In this document: positions 54,611-64,000 of the stretch, piece by piece
How positions within the stretch are numbered: the first letter of the stretch is position 1
Layout of the letters: the number at the start of each line of letters is the position of its first letter
Origin: Polyangiaceae bacterium
Lineage (GTDB): Bacteria > Myxococcota_A > Polyangia > Polyangiales > Polyangiaceae
Assembly: GCA_016715885.1 (NCBI GenBank)
Contig: JADJXL010000016.1
Location: 459,994-523,993, forward strand
Length of the DNA: 64,000 nt
Direction of reading: 5' to 3'
Notes under the pieces: model-generated
Databases searched by the model: none
The model's input: only the letters and a program-made list of their open reading frames with translations
Told to the model about the DNA's origin: nothing
Program-made: the position numbers and the translations under genes

Positions 54611-56292
54611 AGTTTCGTCCTGCCATTGGAGAGAGCGACTTTCGCAAGGTGCGCGAAAGCGGGGCTGGCTACGTCGACAAGAGCAGCTTCATCAGTGAAA
54701 TACTCGACGACATGAGCTCGGGGCTGCTCTTTTCTCGCCCTAGGCGGTTCGGCAAGACCATCAACCTGTCGATGCTCGGCTATTTCCTACGAAAGACGGA
54801 CGAGGACTTGTCGCATTTGTTCGAGGGCCTGGCAGTCACACGCGACCCCAAGGCCATGGCGCATTTCCAAAAGTATCCGACGATATCCGTGACGTTCAAG
54901 GATGTCTATGCCGCAACGTTTGAAGGGGCGATCGTAGGGATTCGTGATCAGATTATCGAAGCATTTCGAGCGCATCGTCATCTGCTCGATCAGAACAAGC
55001 TCGATCCTTACCGTGCACGTCAATTCCAGCACGTGCTTAGCGGCGAAGTGAGTAACTCCGAATTGCTTTTTTCGCTCGAGTGGTTGTCGCATATTCTATA
55101 TCAACAATACAAAACATACGTCCTTATTCTCATCGACGAATACGACACGCCTATTCAAGCGGGCTACACGCACGGTTACTTTGACGAGATCGTGCCCTTC
55201 ATACGCAATCTCTTGTCGGCGGCGCTCAAGGATAACGTGGCGCTCTTCAAAGGCGTGCTCACGGGCATTCTGTATGTATTGAGGGATAATATGTTCTCCG
55301 GGCTCAACAACATCCGCGTACATTCCATTATGAGCTCGCAATACGCCACGTCGTTCGGATTCACGGAAGACGAAGTGGCTGCCATCGTCGAACCTGCACA
55401 TGTCGCAGAAGTACGCGCGTGGTACAATGGATACATCTTTGGCGGCCACGTCATCTACAACCCGTGGTCGATTCTAAGCTACATCGAGCAAGGTACGCTT
55501 CAGCCCTATTGGGTCAACACCGGTTCCAGCGACCTCATCGAACACCTCGCTGCCAAGCAAGGTTTGGGGTTGTCCGAAAAGTCGTACGCGCTCTTGAATG
55601 GCGAAACCATCGAAATCCGCATCGATGACAACATCGTCTTGCGCGACATCGACAAACGATCCGAAGCGCTCTGGAATTTTTTGCTCTTTTCGGGCTACCT
55701 GAAGGTCGTCGAGTTCACCATGCACATGGGCACGACCACCGGCAAACTCGCCATTCCAAATATCGAAATACGCTCGGTCTATCGCACGATGTTCGAAAAT
55801 TGGCTCACCAGAGTCGACCCGGATTGGTACATGACCAATGACGTCGTGCAAGCGCTGCTCGCCGGTGACGCGGCCCAGGTCCAAGAGCTCCTCGAACAAA
55901 TACTTTTGACGGCCATGTCGTATCAGGATGGAGCAGGTCGGGCACCGGAAAAGTTGTATCACGGATTCATGCTGGGGATGCTCGTGCACATGGAGGCGCG
56001 ATACGAAGTCCGGTCCAATCGAGAATCCGGGCGAGGTCGAGCGGATGTGTACATGCGGCCGAAAACAGTCGGACAACCGGGCGTCGTCATGGAATTCAAA
56101 GTGCCGCTCGGCAGGGAAACCCCCGAAGTGGCGCTCGAAAAGGCCACGAAACAATTGCGTGAGCGCAAATATGCGGCCGAATTGATCGCCGCAGGGGCGT
56201 CACCCGTGCATGAATACGCCATGGTATTCGATGGAAAACAGGTGTGGGTGAATAGAATCGACGGGCCGGAGACGTCAGCAGCGACCGGTTGA
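54607..56292 (+). CDS. AAA-ATPase-like / PD-(D/E)XK nuclease domain protein (PF09820/PF08011 type)
   Basis: A 561-residue protein starting at GTG 54607 with GGAGG eight bases upstream; the start overlaps the previous stop (GTGA). The N-terminal AAA-ATPase_like domain has YVDKSSFISEIL, the P-loop-like SRPRRFGKTINLSML and Walker B LILIDEYDTPIQ. The C-terminal nuclease-like domain has GRGRADVYMRPKTVGQPGVVMEFKV and QLRERKYAAEL. The family is expanded in intracellular and social bacteria; its cellular role is not known. This is the second AAA/PD-(D/E)XK protein of the window, from a different subfamily than the one at 24271. Confidence 0.9.
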   Translation: MKFRPAIGESDFRKVRESGAGYVDKSSFISEILDDMSSGLLFSRPRRFGKTINLSMLGYFLRKTDEDLSHLFEGLAVTRDPKAMAHFQKYPTISVTFKDVYAATFEGAIVGIRDQIIEAFRAHRHLLDQNKLDPYRARQFQHVLSGEVSNSELLFSLEWLSHILYQQYKTYVLILIDEYDTPIQAGYTHGYFDEIVPFIRNLLSAALKDNVALFKGVLTGILYVLRDNMFSGLNNIRVHSIMSSQYATSFGFTEDEVAAIVEPAHVAEVRAWYNGYIFGGHVIYNPWSILSYIEQGTLQPYWVNTGSSDLIEHLAAKQGLGLSEKSYALLNGETIEIRIDDNIVLRDIDKRSEALWNFLLFSGYLKVVEFTMHMGTTTGKLAIPNIEIRSVYRTMFENWLTRVDPDWYMTNDVVQALLAGDAAQVQELLEQILLTAMSYQDGAGRAPEKLYHGFMLGMLVHMEARYEVRSNRESGRGRADVYMRPKTVGQPGVVMEFKVPLGRETPEVALEKATKQLRERKYAAELIAAGASPVHEYAMVFDGKQVWVNRIDGPETSAATG

Positions 56293-56651
56293 GCCGCGAA
56301 GCGTCATCATTGGCCGAAGCGCTGGCAAAAGAGCCGGACCTCCAGCCGCTTCAATTCGCCGACGACATGAGCAAGGCGCATGCGGCTGCGGTGAATGCAG
56401 CGCAGGCGCTCAATCGCGAAGTCGACGAAGACGCAGCGGCGACGAATGCACTCCGCGCAGCGCGCGTGGCATTCGACAAGGCGGCGCGTGCTTATGCGCG
56501 CATCATCGAAGGAGTGCTCGTCGACGAAGGCAAAGAAAACGACTTGAGCCAATACGTATTGGCGCGCGACCCGGCGTATGCCGCTCGGCGCAAGGCCAAT
56601 GTGCCGATCACCGAAGAACCTGGCGCCGAAGCGGCGGAGCAGGTGGCGTAG
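56289..56651 (+). CDS. Small helical protein coupled to the AAA/PD-(D/E)XK gene
   Basis: A 120-residue, Ala/Glu-rich helical protein. The open frame begins with TTG at 56289, overlapping the previous stop (TTGA), so it may be translationally coupled; ATG 56367 is an alternative. Key stretch: VNAAQALNREVDEDAAATNALRAAR. Probably a coiled-coil or helical adaptor. No family recognised. Confidence 0.5.
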   Translation: MSREASSLAEALAKEPDLQPLQFADDMSKAHAAAVNAAQALNREVDEDAAATNALRAARVAFDKAARAYARIIEGVLVDEGKENDLSQYVLARDPAYAARRKANVPITEEPGAEAAEQVA

Positions 56652-56984
56652 CTGGCGTCTGGGCACAGCAAGAACCGTGCCCAGTATGCGATCCCTTCGA
56701 AGAAATCGGCAACTGTGCGCTCGCGGGTGTCGTTCGGGTCACGCGACAGGGCAATTGCGCGTGCGCAGTCGCTGATCGTGCGTGCGGGGGCTTGCCCTGC
56801 GCGCTCGCAGGTGCGGTTCGGGCGATGCTCGAGGGCTGCTGCGGGGGCGCAGGAGGCCAGCGCGGGCGGCGCGAGGGCCACTGCGAGGGCGCAGGCGGCC
56901 ATGTGCCATTCAATCACGCGGTCCCATAACGAGCATTGAGCGTGGGATCTGGAGGAAAGGGTGGCGTGCGAAGCACAGGCCTCG
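56652..56984. other. GC-rich low-complexity gap
   Basis: Over 330 bp of GCG-rich sequence with internal short repeats and no convincing gene. A minus-strand frame (56917-56492) starts with a signal-like stretch but runs into the antisense of the preceding gene, so I do not call it. Confidence 0.4.
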
Positions 56985-57357
56985 ACATGATGGGGCGAAC
57001 AGGATCTACATCAAACTCGGGGACGCGCTGCTGGAGACGCCGCTCATCGATGTCGAGCTTCGCTCCGATCTTGCGGGCTTCAGGTATCCTTGCAAGAAGG
57101 GCTGTCCAGAGATTTGCACCGAGCCCGAGTTTCTCAATGAGCCACCCATAGACCCCAAGGTCTATGACCCAAAGGCAGCGCGGGTGCACCACGTCATGCG
57201 TAAGAAGGACCTGCGCGACTGCAAATTGGCTATGTATCTAAACGCGAACGAGTACTGTGTGCATGTGCGTCGGGGCAGGATACGCGTGACGGCACGGCAG
57301 TTCAAGCTGGTCGTGCCGAAGTATTCGAGGGGCATCATTTTGGAGTTTTTGAGTTGA
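56985..57357 (+). CDS. Hypothetical protein, start uncertain
   Basis: An open frame of about 120 residues ending at 57357 reads NRIYIKLGDALLETPLIDVEL, CKKGCPEICTEP, DPKVYDPKAARVHHVMRKKDL and ARQFKLVVPKYSRGIILEFL, a composition typical of real protein. No in-frame start is close; an ATG near 56988 would fit if one G is added to the following run. No family recognised. It lies just upstream of the IS91-type transposase and could be host sequence or passenger DNA. Confidence 0.4.
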
Positions 57358-57404
57358 GCGGTTGACGGTCGCGGGTCGACGCAAGGCTTCAGTTGGCGGC
57401 GGGG

Positions 57405-57438
57405 TGGCGGCCGCCAGGTCCCGCCATGGCGGCCGCCA
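57405..57438. repeat. Two copies of a perfect 12-bp palindrome upstream of the IS91 transposase
   Basis: TGGCGGCCGCCA occurs at 57405-57416 and again at 57427-57438, both followed by GG(T). The pair lies about 50 bp before the transposase start and may be a structured end or a regulatory hairpin of the element. Confidence 0.7.
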
Positions 57439-57485
57439 GGTAGCGCTATGTAAAACCATCGGGAAAACGTGAGGAAAAAATTGGC

Positions 57486-59011
57486 ATGTTTCGCGCACAA
57501 CGCGCGGGCATGCTCGAGTTTGCACATGCCGAACACGCAGAGAAATACCGGTACGAGCGACACCGGCCCGAGGAAACAGTCCTCTATCGAGTGGTGAAGG
57601 AGTATTGGTCGCCATTTCGCGAGCGTGTGGAGGAATTCGGGAGTTTGCCGAAGTTTGTCGTGAATGAGGTCGAAGGGTATTTGCGTTGTGGCATTCTGGA
57701 ATACGGATTCATTCGGGCGATTTGTGAGTCATGTGGATTCGATAGGCTCGTGGCATTTTCGTGTAAGTATCGCGGGTTTTGCCCGTCGTGTTTGGGACGG
57801 CGAATGAGTGACACGGCGGTCTGGTTGACGGAGCGCGTGATTCCCAGAGTGCAAATACGGCAATGGGTGCTGACGCTTCCGTGGGAATTACGCGTTCGAG
57901 CGGGGTACGACCGGGAAATATGTGCATTGGTCCTGGACATGTTTATTCGGGAATTGCAGCGCAGTTATCGCTGGCGAGCGAAACGTGTATTGGATTTGTC
58001 GAGTGTGGAGCAAGCGTATACGGGCACGGTGACCGTGATTCAGCGATTCGACTCGGCATTGCGGCTGAATGTCCATTTTCACGTTGGTGCTCGATGGTGT
58101 GTATGTGAAAGGCGACAACGGCGAAGGGTTGCGATTTTTTCCGTTTGCCTCGTCCGACCGAAGACGAGGTGTACGAGGTTGCCGCGCGGACGGCGAAAAA
58201 GGTGAAGGCGATTTTGGAGAAAAGAGGACGAACTTCGGATAGTGAATCGAGTGGCGAGGAGGGGAGCGAAATCGAACCGGCGCTTGGGGCATGTTATGAC
58301 GTAGCAGCGCGAGCTCCAAAGAAGCAGGTCGTGGATGGTCCGCGCGTTGGCAAAGGTGCATGTGCGGTCATCGTGGATGGCTTCAATGTGTATGCGGGTG
58401 ACGCAATCGATGGTCGGGATCGCAAGCGTGTGGAGCGAATATGCCGATACTTGGCGAGGCCGCCGATAGCGACGGAGCGATTGACTGAAACAGGTGATGG
58501 GGATGAATTGCGTTATGAATTGAAGAAGGCGTGGAAGGATGGCACGCGTTACGTGACGCTCGATCCGTACGGATTGATGGCGCGGATATGTGCCATGGTC
58601 CCACCGCCGCGATTTCATATGATCCGGTTCCATGGAGTCTTGGCGCCGAATTCGGCATTACGCGAGCAAGTTGTTGCATCGGCGAAGCCGTATGTCTCGC
58701 TGCAGGAGAATACCGTGCCAAACTCGGTGCAGCTTCCGCTCTTTGGCAAGCTCTTCGACGAGCCCGAAGTCGACGTGAAGCATGCTCGCCGCAAGCCTTG
58801 GGCATGGTTGCTCAGGCACGTTTTCGCTATCGACGTCAACGTTTGCCCAAAGTGCGCAGGTCGAATGAAATGGCGCGAAGTTGCGCTGACCGCCGACGCC
58901 ATTCGTGAAGGTTTGGCCCGGGCGGGTTTGTCTGCGCGAGGGCCACCGAGGCGCAGCAGAGCACCGCTCGGGCAGCTCTCGTTACCGTTTCCGAAGGCGC
59001 GTCACGCGTGA
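57486..59011 (+). pseudogene. IS91-family transposase, two frameshifts
   Basis: About 510 residues split over three frames. The N-terminal zinc-binding region reads FIRAICESCGFDRLVAFSCKYRGFCPSCLGRR, the catalytic region has RQWVLTLPWELR and LNVHFHV (the HxH motif of Y2 relaxase-like transposases) and the C-terminal part has YLARPPIATERL, ending PFPKARHA. The frame breaks after LNVHFHV at about 58084 (two bases missing, probably T) and again at the T run 58144-58146 (one T too many); correction restores VLDGVYVKGDNGEGLRFFPLPRPTEDEV. The catalytic tyrosines are expected in the region after ALLFGK-like segments and cannot be assigned with certainty. Function: rolling-circle transposition. Confidence 0.8.
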
Positions 59012-59227
59012 TACCGCGGACGCATCTTGCGTGAGATTGCGCTCGTATTTGCCAGCGCCGATGCACACGAGTGTCTGCGGGTCAAGAAAAATCAACGCGA
59101 ACGAACACGGAAAAGCACCCCGCGAAGAAGCCCCGTGTCTGGATGCATGCGAGAACACAAATCCCCGCAGATGACGCAGGGCGCTGTCGACGCGTCAATG
59201 CCGGAATTTCGAGGCTAATTTTCCTAG
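59012..59227. other. IS-Rhs junction region
   Basis: Intergenic stretch of 216 bp after the transposase. It holds the transition between mobile-element and toxin-gene sequence; the in-frame TAG at 59225-59227 is the last stop before the long reading frame. No promoter for the truncated toxin gene is evident. Confidence 0.5.
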
Positions 59228-62200
59228 GCACCGACGAGGTTTTACCTGGACGATCTGAAAGCGGGCAAGAAATGGGTGACCCGTTTGTCCTTCCCGGTGC
59301 ACGTGCTCGCTCGGACCGAAACGTACGACGCCGTGCGCAAAGTGCGATTCGTCAGCACGTACAAATATCACCACGGCTATTACGATGCGCCAGAGCGGGA
59401 GTTCCGCGGGTTTGGCCTGGTCGAGCAATTCGATGCGGAGTCGTTTTCCGCTGACCGTGGCAAGGGTTTATTCGCGGATGCTCCGCCTGCCGATGAAGAG
59501 TTTCACATTCCGCCGGTGCTGACGAAAACATGGTTTCATACGGGCGCATTTCTGGACAAGGCGCGCATAACAAAGCAGTTTGCGAAGGAGTATTACGCGG
59601 GTGATGCGGCAGCGTCGGAGTTGCCTGATGGGTTCGTCCCGTCAGGTTTGTCGGTCAAAGACATTCGAGAAGCTTGTCGAGCGCTGAAGGGGCAGATGCT
59701 TCGGCAAGAGGTGTATGCGCTGGATGGGTCGGCCTTGGAAGCGCATCCGTACAAGGTGACGGAAGTTTGTCCAGCCATTCTGCCGGTGCAGCCGTCGAAG
59801 CCGAATCGGTACGGCTCGTTCTTCGCGTACGTGCACGAGAGCGTGGACGTGCATTACGAGCGCAATGCGAGCGACCCGCGCGTCGTGCATACGCTGGCGC
59901 TCGCGGTGGACCCGTATGGGCAGGTAACGAAATCGGCGTCGATTGCGTATGCGCGACGCAATATTCCGGTATCGCCCGCGGATCTGCCGCAAGGTTTGCT
60001 CGCGACGGTCACGGAAACGGTGATCAAGAATGAGCCCGCGCAAGCGGATTGGTATCGCATTGGTATGCCCATTGAAACGCGAACGTACGAATTGACGGGG
60101 CTACCCACGACGCAGAGCACGCTGTTATCGTTTGCCGCGGTGGAAGCGGCCGTGAATGCGGCTACGGTGATTTCGTATGAGGTAGCGCCGACGGCAAACA
60201 CGTTGCAAAAACGGCTCGTCGAGCACGTGAAGCAACGATATTACGATAGCTTGACGGTTGGCGGGCCCAACCCGACCGCGCTCCCGTTTGGTGAGATTGA
60301 TGCGTTGTCATTGCCCTACGAAACGTATGCGCTTGTTTTTACGCCGGGCCTGTTGGCAGATGCGTTTGCGGGTCGAACGCCTCCAATACCCCTGGCAACG
60401 ATCACTGCGCTCGTGACGTCGAACGAAGCGGGATACATCGAAGAAAACGGTTTGTATTGGCTACCCACAGGGCGGGAGATTTTTGATCCGGCGAAGTTTT
60501 ACCTCGCCGTCGAGGTACGGGATGTTTTCGGTACGCCGACGACGATCACGTACGACACGCATTGCTTGCTGGTGAATGCGGTCGAAGATGCGTTGGGCAA
60601 CATCGTGACCGTTGAAAACGACTACCGGGTGCTCGGGCCGGTCCTGGTGACGGATCCGAATGGCAATCGCAGCGCCGTGAAGGTCGACGAATTGGGGATG
60701 GTCATTGCGACGGCGGTCATGGGCAAGGTGGGTGGCTCCGATGGAGATACGCTGGAAGACCCGACGACGACATTCGAATACGATTTGGACCGCTGGCAAA
60801 ACGATGGCAAACCGAACATGGTGCATAGCGCGGTGCGCGAAGAGCACGGTGACGAGGGATCGCCTTGGCAGCATAGCTATACGTATTTGGATGGCCTGGG
60901 CGGCGAATTGATGAAAAAGGTGCAGGCCGAACCGGGGCTTGCACCGGTGCGGGACGAAATAACGGGCGAGCTGGAAAAAGACCTCGAGGGGAACCTCGTA
61001 TTGGAAAACGCGTCGCCGCGGTGGGTGGGTACGGGGCGCGTCGTATTGGACAACAAGGGTAATCCAATCAAGCAATACGAGCCGTTTTTCTCGTCCACGC
61101 ATGAATATGAGGATGAGGACGATTTGGTGCAGTGGGGCGTGACGCCCATTCTGCGGTACGACCCGCTCGGGCGACTCATTCGCACGGAAATGCCGGATGG
61201 ATCGGTTTCGCGCGTGGAACTCACGTCGTGGAAACAATCAACGTGGGACGGCAACGACACGGTGCTCGACGCGGGCAATGCGTGGCATGCGGCACGGCAA
61301 TCGACGGCGACGCCGACGCCTTCGGCGCAGGATCAACGCGCCGCGACATTGACGCAAGCGCACGCGGGAACGCCGGGGATCGTGCATTTCGATACGCTGG
61401 GCCGGCCTGCCATCGGCATCGAAAACAACGGTCCCGGTGCCGAGTACGCGACGACCGCGGAGCTGGACATCGAGGGGAACCCCGTACAAACCGTCGATGC
61501 GCGAGGGAACGTTGCGGCTCAAAACAAGTTTGACCTGCTCGGAAGAACGTTGTACACGAAGTCCTGCGATGCGGGCGAGCGGTGGACGCTGATGAATGCC
61601 GTGGGCAATCCCATTCGAGGGTGGGACAGTCGCCGGCATATCGTGACGTCGGTGTATGACGTGCTGCATCGGCGAACCGAATTGTGGGTGCTCGAAGAGC
61701 CGGATCCGCAAGAGCCTCCGCCACCCGAGCCACCTCCCGAAAAGCTTGCAGAACAAACGATCTACGGCGAGAGCCAGCCGAATCCTGAAGTCGCGAACCT
61801 GCGCGGCAAGGTGTACCGAATCAAGGACGGCGCGGGCGCCGTAACGAACGTCGAATACGACTTCAAGGGGAATTTGCTGGAGGCACACCGGCAGCTCGCA
61901 GCGGCTTTCAGCGGGCAGCTCGATTGGTCGCAAGCGGTGCCGCTCGAGGCGGAAACGTTTGTCCAGGAAACGACCTACGATGCGCTGAATCGGCCGACGA
62001 GCATGAAAACGCCGGATCAAAGCATCGTTACGCCCACGTACAATGAAGCAGGGCTGCTCGAAAGGGTCGAAGCAAAGATTCGCGGTGCGCAGAATGCGAC
62101 CGTTTTTGTTGACGATATCGATTATGACGCAAAAGGCCAGCGCGAGCGCATAGCGTATGGGGACGTGACCCAAGGGGCCGGCGTCGTCACCGAATACGAA

Positions 62201-64000
62201 TACGATGAGCTCACGTTCCGGGTAAAACGCATCAAAACGACGCGAACCTCGGATTCGGTCATCTTGCAGGACCTGCGCTACTTCTACGATGCGGTGGGCA
62301 ACATTGTCGAAATGGCGGACCTGGCGCAGAATTCGTTTTACCACAACGGTGAGCTCATCGAGCCGATTTGGAAGTACGAATATGATGCGATATACCGCTT
62401 GATTAGCGCGACCGGGCGTGAGCATGCGGGGCAAAATGCAAGCGTCGACCATGATGTGTATGGTTTTTCGCTGGTGAATGCGCCGAATCCAAACGATCCG
62501 CAAGCGATGCGCAATTATACGGAAACGTATTCGTACGATGCCGTGGGTAATTTTGTAGAAATGGTCCATGCCACGCTGAATTCAGCGGCGAATTGGACGC
62601 GGCAGTATACGACGGCGACTTCGAGCAATCGCTTGCAAGCGATGAGTTTGTCGGGCGCGGGAGCGGATCCGTACAGCGACACGTACGACCCGGACGACCA
62701 TGGGAACATGCGGCACATGTCGCACCTGCCGACGATGGAATGGGATTTCAAGGATCAATTGGCGCACGTCGTCAAGAGTGGCGCGGGCGATGTGTATTTC
62801 ACGTACGACGCGTCGGGGCAACGCGTGCGCAAGGTGTGGGTGCATAACGGAATTACCGAGGAACGGATTTACCTCGGCGGATTCGAGCTGTATCGGCGTC
62901 ACGAAAACGGCCTCGTCTTGGAGCGCGAAACGCTGCACATCATGGACGACACGCGCCGCATTGCGATGGTCGAGACGAAGACAATCGATGCGGACGTGCC
63001 AAACTTGACGGTGGTTTCACGGACTCGGTTCCAATGCAGCAACCACCTGGGATCGGCGACGCTGGAAGTGGACGAGAATGGGCTCGTTATTTCGTACGAG
63101 GAATACCATCCGTACGGGACGAGCGCATACCGCGCGGTAAATGGGAGCATCGAGGTATCCGCGAAGCGATATCGATACACCGGGAAAGAGCGCGACGAGG
63201 AAACAGGGCTGTACTACCACGGGGCGCGGTATTACGCGTGCTGGCTCGGGAGATGGACGAGCGCGGATCCGGCCGGGATGGTGGATGGGGTGAATCTTTA
63301 TCGGTATGGGCGGGACAATCCTGTCTACTTCATGGACCCAAGTGGTACCGAGGTCAAAACGACGTATCTAGGGTCAAGCAAAGAAGAGAAGTATGTCTCG
63401 CGGTTGGAGAAGACTTGGGGTGGAAATCAATATTGGGCGGAAAGCGGCTCGAACGGTGCTGGTTGGTATGTACAAACAGAAGGCAATAGAATTGTGCCCA
63501 TTCGTATGGGAAGTGAACCCATTCGCATCGGAGTTACGACTGTCGAGCACATAAGGGGCATCAGGGGTCATGAAACCCCAGACGGTGCTCCAAGACCGAA
63601 GAGTCCTCTCTTCATGGTTGAGGGGCAAATATGGGATGCACGAGACTTTCGGCCGAGTTCGGACGTCGGGATCGTTGAGGCTGTTAAATCGGCGTGGAAA
63701 CAGGGTGATACAGCCGATCGGGCTGAACTTGTGGCTACTGGTGTGGGTGCTGCAGGTGCACCGATTCCTTATGGTGGCGACTACGTCTCGCTAGGCGCAA
63801 GTGCCTTTATCTTCGGTGCAAAGCCCTCGTGGTCAGCGGCAGAAGACGTGGGGCTTGATGCAGCGGGAGCAATACTTCCATTTGTCCCGGCACTGGGAAC
63901 GCTGCGACGAGCGGAGGCAATTGCGGATGCAGCAAGGGATACAGCCCATCAGATTGATGCGGTAGGCGCAGGATACCGTGGTCTGCAGCCAGGCGATCGG
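59228..64000 (+). CDS. SpvB/Tc/Rhs-type polymorphic toxin, 5' truncated and 3' partial
   Basis: An open frame of 1591 codons without any stop, cut by the window end. It starts abruptly after a stop with TRFYLDDLKAGKKWVTRLSFPVHV, which in intact SpvB/TcaC-like proteins lies internally, so the N-terminal SpvB part is missing. Next follow TcdB-middle regions (REFRGFGLVEQFDAE), YD repeats, and the Rhs core at the end of the shell: YEEYHPYGTSAYRAV, YRYTGKERDEETGLYYHGARYY and NLYRYGRDNPVYFMDPSGTE. Downstream comes a new polymorphic C-terminal toxin region with a hydrophobic pre-toxin stretch (GAILPFVPALGTLRRAEAIA); the toxin continues beyond the window. A start for the remaining frame could be GTG or ATG codons inside (for example ATG 59697). 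Confidence 0.8.

Larger units (their letters stand above)
57405..59227 (+). mobile_element. IS91-family insertion element, ends uncertain
   Basis: The element is defined by its transposase; IS91 elements lack terminal inverted repeats and move by rolling-circle, so ends cannot be seen directly. The left side may include the palindromes at 57405. On the right, a truncated Rhs/SpvB gene resumes at 59228 immediately after an in-frame stop, so the junction lies between 59012 and 59228. Confidence 0.55.

Noticed and set aside
56492..56917. Minus-strand frame beginning with a signal-like stretch (MIEWHMAACALAVALA)
   Set aside because: Its second half is antisense to the plus-strand helical protein gene, and the region is GC-rich low complexity; no ribosome site seen.
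60461..62569. Long minus-strand reading frames (258 and 443 residues)
   Set aside because: They are antisense shadows of the long Rhs/SpvB frame, with Arg/His-rich composition and no family motif.

Overview
The window is GC-rich DNA from a soil-type myxobacterium, most likely a member of the Polyangiales (Sorangiineae). The signs are two eukaryote-like Ser/Thr kinases, FHA-domain sigma-54 activators, an AgmX/PglI-type protein, SBBP-repeat and cysteine-rich lipoproteins, a MYXO-CTERM-like C-terminus, STAND/WD40 giants and expanded AAA/PD-(D/E)XK proteins. I saw no tRNA, rRNA or CRISPR array. The lineage call is inference; no marker gene is present.

Layout. 0-5.5 kb: tail of a TPR glycosyltransferase, a Ser/Thr kinase with a PEGA-like partner, and an SBBP lipoprotein. 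5.5-13 kb: a type VI secretion accessory locus with a DUF2169 protein, VgrG carrying an M91-like C-terminal domain whose zinc motif is degenerate, a small partner, and a collagen-like/polyhistidine protein ending in an S74 chaperone. 13-24 kb: two glycosyltransferases, a pentaheme cytochrome/TPR protein, a hybrid PAS-GAF histidine kinase, a membrane protein and a TetR regulator. 24-31 kb: AAA/PD-(D/E)XK protein, a bacterial Kunitz inhibitor, a SUMF1-type lipoprotein followed by a 43-bp tandem repeat, a SorAB-like sulfite oxidase pair and a YkgJ-type protein.

31.4-45.0 kb is the most unusual part. Two paralogous lipoproteins bracket it, and each lies next to a paralogous FHA/AAA+ regulator: one nearly intact, one lacking the GAFTGA loop, Walker B acids and HTH. 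Between them lie a LuxR-type regulator, an operon of a FeeM-like acyltransferase and a heme-oxygenase-like di-iron protein (with a near-consensus sigma-54 promoter), a STAND/WD40 protein with a defective P-loop, and a 1487-residue kinase-STAND-WD40 protein. A phospho-signalling and small-molecule signalling island is a reasonable inference.

45-54 kb: a sirtuin, secreted Gly/Tyr- and Cys-rich proteins, an AgmX-like lipoprotein, a glycosyltransferase, an SDR, and a divergent pair made of a TIR-TPR protein and a pseudo-caspase-TPR protein. 54-64 kb: a second AAA/PD-(D/E)XK protein, an IS91-family transposase, and a very long SpvB/Tc/Rhs toxin reading frame that has lost its N-terminus at the IS side and runs off the window.

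A caution for every reader: at least eight genes carry frameshifts, and nearly all sit in short homopolymer runs where adding or removing one base restores a normal family member. This looks more like sequencing or assembly error than gene decay, so frameshifted genes are described here as whole units.
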